Below, one piece after another: positions 1-5,250 of a stretch of DNA of 5,610 bases. Under the pieces are notes generated by a model, which saw only the letters and a program-made list of their open reading frames with translations, did no database searches and was not told where the DNA came from. The translations under genes were made by a program, and so were the position numbers. The DNA is from Chloroflexota bacterium (lineage in GTDB: Bacteria; Chloroflexota; Anaerolineae; Promineifilales; Promineifilaceae), in assembly GCA_008501785.1 (NCBI GenBank), contig QQUD01000094.1:1-5610 (forward strand). Reading direction: 5' to 3'. Position 1 is the stretch's first letter. The number at the start of each line of letters is the position of its first letter.

Positions 1-903
1 ATGCGCACGCCTGAACTAGCGGCCGAAATCACCTTACAGCCGATCAACGCTTTTGGCATGGATGCGGCCATCATTTTCTCAGACATCTTGCCGCCGCTGA
101 TTGGCATGGGTCTCAACCTGGAATTCGTGAAAGGCGAAGGTCCAGTCATTTACAATCCCATTGGCAACGCCGCCGACATCGAAGCACTGCGCATTCCTAC
201 CGCTGAAGAAAACATGCAGCCCACGCTGGATGCAATCAAACTGGTATCAGATGAACTGACCCCCAAAGGAACCCCGCTAATCGGATTCTGCGGTGCACCG
301 TTTACGCTTGCCAGCTACGCCATCGAAGGTGGCGGCTCGAAAACATACGCCAAAACGAAAGCGCTGATGTACACCGATCCCGATGCATGGGATATGCTGA
401 TGCGCAAACTGGTCGCTGTGCAGGTAGATTATCTCAAAAAACAGGTGGTTTATGGGGCCAGCGCGTTGCAGGTGTTTGATTCTTGGGCGGGATTGGCTCT
501 TGGTTTGCAGGATTATGTGCGCTACATTCAACCGTACAACACGATGCTGTTTGAACAAATTGCCAAGACAGGTGTGCCCACGATTAATTTTAGTACGGGA
601 ACGGCCGTTTACCTGAACGAAGTCGCCGCTTGTGGTGGAGATGTGATCGGCGTCGATTGGCGGCTGCCGCTCGATATGGCCTGGGAAAAAATCGGCACAG
701 ATCGCGCCATTCAGGGCAACCTGGACCCCGTCGCGCTGCTCACCCCCTGGCCGGAGCTGAAAAAGCGGGTAGATGATGTATTAGGGAGGGCAAACGGGAA
801 TCCCGGCCACATCTTCAACCTCGGCCACGGCATCTTCCCCAACGTCCCTGTAGACACCGTGCGCCAACTCGTTGAGTACGTGCAAGAAACGACAAGCAAA
901 TAA
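1..903 (+). CDS. hemE: Uroporphyrinogen decarboxylase, 5'-truncated by window edge
   Basis: Cytoplasmic enzyme that decarboxylates the four acetate side chains of uroporphyrinogen III to give coproporphyrinogen III in heme synthesis. The visible 300 residues cover most of the family fold: the FSDIL segment with the catalytic-type Asp at about residue 28, the GEGPV stretch (45-49), GAPFTLASYAIEGG (98-111), the QVFDSWAG motif (157-164), the INFSTG segment (195-200) and the C-terminal NLGHGI motif with His276. The family is usually 340-350 residues. The first visible residues (TPELAAEITLQP) match an internal stretch of HemE proteins, and the N-terminal RQAGR substrate-binding motif is missing. 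The ATG at base 1 is therefore an internal Met and the real start lies upstream of the window. The product is complete at its C-terminus. hemL follows on the same strand, separated by vapBC on the other strand. The identification is secure from the motifs. Confidence 0.95.
   Translation: MRTPELAAEITLQPINAFGMDAAIIFSDILPPLIGMGLNLEFVKGEGPVIYNPIGNAADIEALRIPTAEENMQPTLDAIKLVSDELTPKGTPLIGFCGAPFTLASYAIEGGGSKTYAKTKALMYTDPDAWDMLMRKLVAVQVDYLKKQVVYGASALQVFDSWAGLALGLQDYVRYIQPYNTMLFEQIAKTGVPTINFSTGTAVYLNEVAACGGDVIGVDWRLPLDMAWEKIGTDRAIQGNLDPVALLTPWPELKKRVDDVLGRANGNPGHIFNLGHGIFPNVPVDTVRQLVEYVQETTSK
601..608. repeat. ACGGCCGT palindrome, copy 1 (in hemE)
   Basis: Full 10-base form AACGGCCGTT at 600-609. It is read in frame as Thr-Ala-Val within hemE. 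One of six copies in the window. Confidence 0.6.
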
Positions 904-910
904 AAAAACC

Positions 911-988
911 GTCATTTCGATGAGTCTTCGAGAAGAATTCCCATATTCCATTAGGCAGAGGGGATTTCTCGGAGGACCTCGAAATGAC
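911..988. repeat. GTCATTTCGA inverted repeat, probable vapBC terminator
   Basis: Perfect 10-bp outer arms GTCATTTCGA (911-920) and TCGAAATGAC (979-988) enclose imperfectly paired inner sequence (TCTTCGAGAA on the left against the reverse complement of TTCTCGGAGGA on the right). The whole spacer between hemE and vapC is essentially this element. On the - strand the hairpin is followed by GG and seven T residues (908 down to 902), so it can act as a rho-independent terminator for vapBC. That T-tract overlaps the hemE stop codon. On the + strand the nearest T-run (1004-1009, tttttg after ttag) is further away and weaker. Elements with this GTCATTTCGA end are, from general knowledge, scattered in many bacterial genomes, so it may be a dispersed repeat used as a terminator. 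Confidence 0.65.
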
Positions 989-1000
989 AGGTGTGGATAA

Positions 1001-1444
1001 TTAGTTTTTGATGGGGGTTTGAGGAACACGAACGTCAAGCCCCGCAACACGGGAAAAGTGTTTGCGGTTAAAGGTGTAAATTGTTGTAATTTGATGCGCT
1101 TTCATCCAAATGGCAATATACGCATCAGAATAACCAATATTCGTTGTCACATTCAAAGCTAACACATCCGTTAAACGCATCGTTAAATCGGCTGAACGAA
1201 CTTCAATAAATGGCATATTTATGGTTGCCAGCAAGTGCTTTCTAACTTGATATGGTTTTAAATGGTAGGAACGATTTAACACCCAGGCCATTTCTGCAAC
1301 GATTAGATCATTGACAACAAATTGAAATTTACCAACCTGAGCTTCACGAAATAACGACAAAGCTGACTGTGTTTGTAATGGATCGTCCTGAGTAAACAAC
1401 CGGATAAAAACATTGGTATCAACACAAACGATTTCAGGATTCAT
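1001..1444 (-). CDS. vapC: VapC-type PIN-domain toxin (ribonuclease)
   Basis: A 147-residue PIN-domain protein, the size expected of a VapC toxin. These are Mg2+-dependent endoribonucleases that cut RNA (often tRNA or rRNA) when freed from their antitoxin. The acidic active-site residues are visible: Asp9 in VDTNVFIR, Glu51 in VAEMAWVL and Asp107 in YSDAYIA. The usual fourth position, in the TFNRKHF motif near the C-terminus, carries Asn126, which is common in the family. The start codon overlaps the 3' end of the antitoxin gene by 11 bases (1434-1444), so translation is probably coupled; only a weak purine-rich stretch precedes it. A hairpin with a U-tract follows the stop. The gene is visibly more AT-rich than hemE, suggesting acquisition by transfer. 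The RNA target cannot be read from the sequence. vapC is used as the family symbol. Confidence 0.88.
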   Translation of the reverse strand: MNPEIVCVDTNVFIRLFTQDDPLQTQSALSLFREAQVGKFQFVVNDLIVAEMAWVLNRSYHLKPYQVRKHLLATINMPFIEVRSADLTMRLTDVLALNVTTNIGYSDAYIAIWMKAHQITTIYTFNRKHFSRVAGLDVRVPQTPIKN

Positions 1445-1694
1445 CTTTTTCTTGGACTCGCTCTACAATGTAATCAACCGCAGATTCTCGCAATTGTTCA
1501 ATTGAAAGTGGACCGCTAGCTGGCACCGGGATTAAACCTACCAGATCAAATATCGTCTCTGTCACTGGTTGCAACACGATTTCATCATCTTTTGTCAAAA
1601 CAATTACTAAACTGTCACCTGGATTGATGCCCAGCTGGGTACGAACAGATTTTGGAATTGTAATTTGTCCTCGTGGACCAACTTTAACTAACAT
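1434..1694 (-). CDS. vapB: VapB/AbrB-type antitoxin
   Basis: Antitoxin partner of the PIN toxin encoded directly downstream. With the start at 1694 it has 86 residues. The N-terminal half is an AbrB/MazE swapped-hairpin DNA-binding domain (MLVKVGPRGQITIPKSVRTQ, then LGINPGDSLVIV). The C-terminal half (about residues 46-86, with LSIEQLRESAVDYIVERV) is the sort of helical tail that wraps the toxin. The open frame reaches an earlier ATG at 1742 (102 residues), but ATG 1694 is preferred. It has GAGG six bases upstream (1701-1704), it begins just before the conserved GPRGQITIPK motif, and the upstream stretch holds the palindrome and a -10-like element. The antitoxin probably represses its own operon by binding the inverted repeat at 1707-1735. 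The gene sits head-to-head with hemL. The symbol is given for the family. Confidence 0.87.
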   Translation of the reverse strand: MLVKVGPRGQITIPKSVRTQLGINPGDSLVIVLTKDDEIVLQPVTETIFDLVGLIPVPASGPLSIEQLRESAVDYIVERVQEKDES

Positions 1695-1706
1695 ACTAAA
1701 CCTCGC

Positions 1707-1735
1707 AAGTAAGCAATAATATTTTTTGCTTACTT
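1707..1735. promoter_or_regulatory. Perfect 10-bp inverted repeat, probable VapB operator
   Basis: Arms AAGTAAGCAA (1707-1716) and TTGCTTACTT (1726-1735) are exact reverse complements with a 9-bp spacer. The element lies 13 bp upstream of the vapB start and overlaps the expected transcription start. AbrB-type antitoxins bind such dyads to repress their own genes, so an operator role is inferred. Its right arm also falls in the upstream region of hemL. Confidence 0.6.
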
Positions 1736-1737
1736 TT

Positions 1738-1743
1738 ATCATA
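1738..1743 (-). promoter_or_regulatory. Candidate -10 box of vapBC
   Basis: TATGAT on the - strand (5 of 6 against TATAAT), placing the transcript start at about 1731, inside the inverted repeat. The best -35 match, TTGATC, is only 15 bp upstream, so the promoter call is weak. Confidence 0.35.
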
Positions 1744-1789
1744 ATAGCATATTTTTTAGATCAAATCATCTATTTCTCAACAACATTCT

Positions 1790-1793
1790 GGAG
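1790..1793 (+). promoter_or_regulatory. Ribosome binding site deciding the hemL start
   Basis: GGAG lies five bases before the ATG at 1799. It overlaps the alternative GTG at 1793, which has no Shine-Dalgarno sequence of its own, so it supports the ATG. Confidence 0.65.
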
Positions 1794-1798
1794 TGAGC

Positions 1799-3082
1799 AT
1801 GAATATTCAAAAATCAATTGAACTGTTTGCAGAAGCAAAAAAGCTGTTGCCCGGTGGTGTGGATTCACCGGTACGGGCGTTTCGGGCGGTAGGTGGGCAG
1901 CCGCTGTTTATTGATCGGGGTGAAGGGCCGTACCTATTTGATGTGGACGGCAATCAATATATCGACTATGTACTGTCGTGGGGGCCGCTGATTTTAGGAC
2001 ACGCACATCCGCAAGTCGTGTCTGCATTGCAAGCTGCGGCAGCACGGGGTACCAGCTACGGCGCACCCTGCGCCCTCGAAAATGAGCTGGCAAAACAAGT
2101 GATGACGCTGATGCCCACTATCGAAATGGTGCGCTTTGTCAATTCCGGCACTGAAGCAACGATGAGCGCCCTGCGGTTAGCGCGAGCCTTCACTGGCCGC
2201 TCCAAAATCGTCAAATTCCAGGGTAACTATCACGGTCATGCGGATATGCTGTTGGTGCAGGCAGGCTCCGGTGTGGCGACATTAGGACTACCCGATTCAC
2301 CCGGCGTACCTGCGGCGACAGTTGCCGACACGTTGGTCGCGCCATACAACGATTTGGAAGCAGTGAAGCAGCTTTTTGCACAGTTTCCAGGTGAGATTGC
2401 TGCAATTATTGTAGAACCGGTAAGTGGCAACATGGGCATGGTTGCTCCAGTAGATGGCTTTCTGGCAGGTTTGCGCGAGGTAACAGCTAACGATGATGCG
2501 CTGCTCATTTTTGACGAAGTGATGACCGGTTTCCGGGTGCATCCAGGCGGGGCGCAGACCTTGTTTGACGTAAAACCAGACATCACGGCGTTGGGCAAAG
2601 TGATTGGTGGCGGTCTGCCAGTCGGTGCGTATGGCGGTCGGCGGGACATCATGGAGATGGTGGCTCCGGTTGGGCCGATGTATCAGGCAGGCACGCTGTC
2701 TGGCAATCCGTTGGCAATGACGGCGGGGATTGAGACATTGAAAGCGGTTCAGGCACCAGGAGTTTGGGATTCGTTTGAGGCGCGTGGAAATCAGCTCATC
2801 CATGAATTAACGGCTGCTGCTGCTGAAGCAGGCATTCCGATTCAGGCAAATCGGCTGGGCACAATGTTTGGCGTCTTTTTCAATGATGCACCGGTAATCA
2901 ATTGGGATACTGCCAGCCAATCGAATCTTGAACGTTTTGGTAAATACTTCCAGGCAATGCTAGATCGTGGCGTGTACATTGCGCCATCCCAATACGAAGC
3001 TGGATTCCTCTCCACCGCTCATGATGAATCTGTGATTGCTGCCACCATTTCTGCAGCGGCTGAGGCAATGTCAACATTATAA
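1799..3082 (+). CDS. hemL: Glutamate-1-semialdehyde 2,1-aminomutase
   Basis: PLP enzyme of the cytoplasm that moves the amino group of glutamate-1-semialdehyde to give 5-aminolevulinate, the last step of the C5 route into tetrapyrroles. From ATG 1799 the protein has 427 residues, the normal length for HemL. Diagnostic segments, numbered from that ATG, are [13 protein letters not shown] (16-28), the cofactor phosphate site NSGTEA (115-120), YHGH (144-147), DEVMTGFR with the pyridine-binding Asp239, the Schiff-base lysine Lys267 in [18 protein letters not shown], and the GTLSGNP motif (298-304). A GTG at 1793 in frame would add two residues but lacks a ribosome site. The gene is divergent from vapB and is followed by a hairpin with a T-tract. 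A possible promoter is TTGCTT (1726-1731) with TATTTT (1750-1755), a weak match lying over the vap inverted repeat. Only the related 4-aminobutyrate-type class III aminotransferases compete, and the motifs favour HemL. Confidence 0.96.
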   Translation: MNIQKSIELFAEAKKLLPGGVDSPVRAFRAVGGQPLFIDRGEGPYLFDVDGNQYIDYVLSWGPLILGHAHPQVVSALQAAAARGTSYGAPCALENELAKQVMTLMPTIEMVRFVNSGTEATMSALRLARAFTGRSKIVKFQGNYHGHADMLLVQAGSGVATLGLPDSPGVPAATVADTLVAPYNDLEAVKQLFAQFPGEIAAIIVEPVSGNMGMVAPVDGFLAGLREVTANDDALLIFDEVMTGFRVHPGGAQTLFDVKPDITALGKVIGGGLPVGAYGGRRDIMEMVAPVGPMYQAGTLSGNPLAMTAGIETLKAVQAPGVWDSFEARGNQLIHELTAAAAEAGIPIQANRLGTMFGVFFNDAPVINWDTASQSNLERFGKYFQAMLDRGVYIAPSQYEAGFLSTAHDESVIAATISAAAEAMSTL

Positions 3083-3090
3083 TTTTGTAG

Positions 3091-3160
3091 GGGCGGGATA
3101 ATCGGGAAAGGTTGTGGAGGGAGCAAATAATCTATGCTCCCGATTATCTCGCCCTTTTTT
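3091..3160 (+). terminator. Palindromic repeat copy A, terminator-like after hemL
   Basis: Arms GGGCGGGATAATCGGGA (3091-3107) and TCCCGATTATCTCGCCC (3138-3154) pair over 17 bp with one G-T wobble around a 30-base loop. They are followed directly by six T residues (3155-3160), which fits a rho-independent terminator nine bases after the hemL stop. The loop contains a second, competing hairpin, GGGAGCA (3119-3125) with TGCTCCC (3135-3141). The first ten arm bases match repeat copy B. Confidence 0.7.
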
Positions 3161-3169
3161 GCATTGGAA

Positions 3170-3241
3170 GAGGGGGCGGGATAGGTCGGAGAAAAGGCTA
3201 TTTGCTATGCAAAAGGTCATACCGACCTATCCCGTCCCTAC
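3170..3241. repeat. Palindromic intergenic repeat copy B
   Basis: Arms at 3173-3189 (GGGGCGGGATAGGTCGG) and 3222-3238 pair over 17 bp with one wobble around a 32-base loop. It aligns without gaps to copy C at 4564-4635 with about 13 differences in 72 positions counted by eye, loop included. It lies between the convergent hemL and aminotransferase genes. It has no U-tract on either side, so simple intrinsic termination is less obvious than for copy A. Confidence 0.75.
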
Positions 3242-3254
3242 GACAAATTCTCAA

Positions 3255-4505
3255 TTAAACTATCGTTGTTAATAATTCGCGTTGATCAAACACCTTTTGC
3301 AAAGCAGCAATCACGTCATCTACGCCTTGTTTGCCTGCGCGGAAAATTGACTCGTCGAGCCAGATTGCTTCTTGGGAACTCACCCGTTCGGTTACGGGGA
3401 ATGCCATCGACTCAAACTTAAAGTATTCGGGAAATGCTGAAGGAACCGGCAGTTTTGACAAACCCGGTTGGAATAGATCGTACCGGTTCATTGGCGGGTA
3501 TCCGTCCCAACATGGAATCCCTTCGGCTGTTAATGCGCGACAAATGGTTTTGTGATCAATGCCGAATACAGCTTGATCTACTTTAAAAATATATTTGTAA
3601 AACGAACGCGCCGTGTGACGTGGATCTCGCCGCAGCATGTTTACACCAGGAACTTCGCTGAGGGCTTCTTCCAGATATGCACCCATTTCGGCGCGTTGTG
3701 CGGCCTGCTCTGGAAAGCGCTCAATGGCGATTTTAGCAACGGCCGTTTGCAGTTCAGTCATGCGGTAGTTGGTGCCCATTGTGTAAACGGTGCCGCCTTC
3801 GCCAACGCCTCCTGGCTGATGGGGGCGACCACAATCAACAATGCTGGCGGCTCGTTGGGCTAATTCGGGTGTTTTGCAAAACAGCACACCCCCTTCGCCT
3901 GAGGTTAAAGATTTGGTTGATTGCAGGCTAAATGAGCCAAAATGCCCAATCGTGCCAGCCCCCTGACCACGCCATTTGGCACCGGGTGCATGGGCGCAAT
4001 CCTCTACCACAAACAGATTATATTTGTCTGCCAGCGCCATGATGGCGTCCATGTCTGCCATTTGGGCGGCGATGTGAACGGGAATGATTGCTTTTGTCTT
4101 TTCGGTGATGGCGGCTTCGATTGATTTGGGATCGATGCAGCATGTTTCTGGGTCAATGTCAACAATGACGGGGATGGCACCGGCGGCCATTGGCGCGGAT
4201 GCGGTCGCGTGGAATGTATAGGCGGGCACGATGACTTCATCACCCCAGCCAATATCAGCCGCACGGAGCGCGACTTCCATGGTGACGGTGCCGTTGACCA
4301 TGGCGACGGCGTATTTGCCGCCTTGGACTTCTAGGAATTGTTGTAAAAATGCGATGGTGTTGGGGCCAGGGTAGGGGTAGCCGCCCCAATTGCCTGAGGT
4401 GATAACGGCCGTTACCGCCTCCACCTCCCTCTCGTCAAAAACAGGCCATTTTGGATAGGGTTCAGTTCGAATGGGTTTGCCATTGAATAGTGCCAATTTA
4501 CTCAT
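3255..4505 (-). CDS. DegT/DnrJ/EryC1/StrS family PLP aminotransferase
   Basis: Complete 416-residue fold-type I PLP aminotransferase of the DegT (sugar or aminocyclitol) family, which transfers an amino group, usually from glutamate or glutamine, to a keto-sugar or cyclic ketone. Numbered from ATG 4505, visible elements are the N-terminal FNGKPIR and SGNWGG, NGT (71-73) in the phosphate-binding region, VIVPAYTFHATA (91-102), VVEDCAHAPGA with the ring-binding Asp169 and His172, and the Schiff-base lysine Lys198 in LQSTKSLTSGEGG. The PVHIAAQMADMDAI and EDCAHAPGAKW stretches resemble the scyllo-inosose aminotransferase and AHBA synthase side of the family, but substrate cannot be assigned. AAGGAG (4512-4517) sits six bases before ATG 4505 and three before ATG 4508, so 4505 is favoured. 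No sugar-pathway genes are adjacent. The gene converges on hemL. Confidence 0.9.
   Translation of the reverse strand: MSKLALFNGKPIRTEPYPKWPVFDEREVEAVTAVITSGNWGGYPYPGPNTIAFLQQFLEVQGGKYAVAMVNGTVTMEVALRAADIGWGDEVIVPAYTFHATASAPMAAGAIPVIVDIDPETCCIDPKSIEAAITEKTKAIIPVHIAAQMADMDAIMALADKYNLFVVEDCAHAPGAKWRGQGAGTIGHFGSFSLQSTKSLTSGEGGVLFCKTPELAQRAASIVDCGRPHQPGGVGEGGTVYTMGTNYRMTELQTAVAKIAIERFPEQAAQRAEMGAYLEEALSEVPGVNMLRRDPRHTARSFYKYIFKVDQAVFGIDHKTICRALTAEGIPCWDGYPPMNRYDLFQPGLSKLPVPSAFPEYFKFESMAFPVTERVSSQEAIWLDESIFRAGKQGVDDVIAALQKVFDQRELLTTIV
3739..3746. repeat. ACGGCCGT palindrome, copy 2 (in aminotransferase)
   Basis: Full AACGGCCGTT core at 3738-3747. On the gene's strand it reads Thr-Ala-Val in the MTELQTAVAKI helix. 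Confidence 0.6.
4405..4412. repeat. ACGGCCGT palindrome, copy 3 (in aminotransferase)
   Basis: Full AACGGCCGTT at 4404-4413. It reads Thr-Ala-Val in the N-terminal EAVTAVITSGN segment. Confidence 0.6.
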
Positions 4506-4511
4506 CATATT

Positions 4512-4517
4512 CTCCTT
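4512..4517 (-). promoter_or_regulatory. Ribosome binding site of the aminotransferase
   Basis: AAGGAG on the - strand. Its spacing is three bases to the first of two tandem ATGs and six to the second, which favours the second (4505). Confidence 0.65.
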
Positions 4518-4522
4518 GAATG

Positions 4523-4556
4523 ATTATAGTATTTCATTATTTGCGATCTGTTTCAA
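4523..4556 (-). promoter_or_regulatory. Candidate promoter of the aminotransferase gene
   Basis: On the - strand TTGAAA (4556-4551) is followed after 17 bp by AATACT (4533-4528), a plausible sigma70 pair. A perfect TATAAT (4528-4523) overlaps its end but would start transcription at the Shine-Dalgarno sequence and lacks a -35. The exact start is unresolved. Confidence 0.35.
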
Positions 4557-4563
4557 GTTGTGG

Positions 4564-4635
4564 GAGGGGGCGAGATAGGTCGGAGCAAAGGTTACGCGTT
4601 TTGCCATAGGTCATTCCGACCTATCCCGCCCGTAC
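4564..4635. repeat. Palindromic intergenic repeat copy C
   Basis: Arms GGGCGAGATAGGTCGGA (4568-4584) and TCCGACCTATCCCGCCC (4615-4631) pair over 17 bp with one A-C mismatch around a 30-base loop. It is in the same orientation as copy B, sharing an AGGTCAT stretch next to the right arm. It lies between divergent genes, upstream of both, where a terminator is not expected. That points to a dispersed, possibly mobile repeat. Confidence 0.75.
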
Positions 4636-4673
4636 AATAAGTTTCTTTACTCTAAATTTCTGATGAATGTTTT

Positions 4674-4701
4674 TTGACCTGTTGTTGATTCAGGTTATGA
4701 T
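4674..4701 (+). promoter_or_regulatory. Sigma70-type promoter of the membrane protein gene
   Basis: TTGACC (4674-4679) and TATGAT (4696-4701) each match the consensus at 5 of 6 bases with a 16-bp spacer, giving a transcript start near 4708 and a leader of about 60 bases. The spacer is bounded by a dyad, ACCTG (4677-4681) and CAGGT (4691-4695), which could be an operator. Confidence 0.55.
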
Positions 4702-4752
4702 ATTTGCACGAACTTAAATGCCATCAACTATTGACTTGAATTGTAATTTCAC

Positions 4753-4764
4753 GGGGAGAGAGAG
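4753..4764 (+). promoter_or_regulatory. Ribosome binding site deciding the membrane-protein start
   Basis: A purine-rich GGGGAGAGAGAG ends four bases before ATG 4769. The earlier in-frame ATG at 4718 has no comparable site. Confidence 0.6.
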
Positions 4765-4768
4765 TCGA

Positions 4769-5236
4769 ATGAGATTCTATAGAAACTGGTCATTATCACT
4801 AAAAATTTCGTTCTCAATCATAATTTTTTTAGGCGTTGCATGTAGCATATTCCTATATTGGCTCAAGTGGAACTTGTTTTCGACCCGATTTAATGATCCC
4901 GAACTATTAGCAACAAACGCAGATTTTTCACTTCCAAAATCTGCCCGCAATGTAAATGGTCATTTTACAGGGCTTAACAACTTTACAATGTATGGGAAAT
5001 TTGACATGGATGCTAATGAATTCAAGGAATTCGAGAAAAATACGAATTGCAATTCACCGTTTCAACCAATCAACTCTAATAGTTCCTACTTGTCCCATTC
5101 TCAATACCGATGGTGGAATCCAAGCTCTGAAAGCTTAATTTGTTTTGGGGGCAGTGATGGTTGTGGAAAAACAATCATTGTAGATTTTGTTGAGACTGAA
5201 ACATATACGATTTTTGTTCATGCTGGATGTGGCTAA
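4769..5236 (+). CDS. Hypothetical single-pass membrane protein
   Basis: I do not recognise this 155-residue protein. The N-terminus (MRFYRNWSLSLKIS) is positively charged and is followed by a hydrophobic segment at about residues 11-32 (ISFSIIIFLGVACSIFLYW), which reads as a signal anchor. The remaining 120 or so residues would lie outside the membrane. This part has a LPKSARNVNGHF stretch, a FTMYGKFDMDANEFKEFEK stretch that looks like a small alpha/beta domain, and four cysteines (94, 125, 132, 154), the last two in DGCGK and AGCG at the end. Cys25 does not fit a lipobox, because Gly rather than an aliphatic residue is at -3 and hydrophobic residues continue after it. ATG 4769 is chosen for its strong purine-rich ribosome site; 4718 would add 17 polar residues ahead of the anchor. 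The gene is clearly more AT-rich than its neighbours and contains no ACGGCCGT palindrome, which suggests separate origin. Confidence 0.65.
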   Translation: MRFYRNWSLSLKISFSIIIFLGVACSIFLYWLKWNLFSTRFNDPELLATNADFSLPKSARNVNGHFTGLNNFTMYGKFDMDANEFKEFEKNTNCNSPFQPINSNSSYLSHSQYRWWNPSSESLICFGGSDGCGKTIIVDFVETETYTIFVHAGCG

Positions 5237-5250
5237 AAGAATAATTCTCT

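Noticed and set aside
1..3. ATG at base 1 as the true hemE start
   Set aside because: The protein would lack the family N-terminus of about 40-50 residues including RQAGR, and the first visible residues match an internal segment of HemE, so the gene continues upstream of the window.
1695..1742. ATG at 1742 as the vapB start
   Set aside because: The extra 16 residues are not typical of the AbrB fold, the stretch holds the perfect inverted repeat and a -10-like box, and ATG 1694 has its own GAGG.
1793..1798. GTG at 1793 as the hemL start
   Set aside because: The only Shine-Dalgarno match (GGAG 1790-1793) overlaps this GTG and is correctly spaced for ATG 1799.
2236..2803. Long open frames on the strand opposite hemL
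   Set aside because: They have low-complexity Pro/Ser/Arg/His-rich translations, no recognisable motifs and full overlap with the well-supported hemL frame.
3083..3254. CRISPR array or small RNA gene in the hemL-aminotransferase spacer
   Set aside because: The repeats are palindromic hairpins of unequal sequence, not regularly spaced identical direct repeats, and no promoter is evident within the spacer.
3331..4124. Open frames on the + strand within the aminotransferase
   Set aside because: They are antisense shadows of a gene with clear catalytic motifs; no ribosome sites or family features were seen.
4718..4768. ATG at 4718 as the membrane-protein start
   Set aside because: It lies only about 10 bases after the predicted transcript start with no ribosome site, and would put a polar tail before the anchor.
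4829..4843. Lipobox (LGVAC) in the membrane protein
   Set aside because: Gly at -3 instead of an aliphatic residue and a continuing hydrophobic run after Cys25 argue for a transmembrane anchor and not a lipoprotein.
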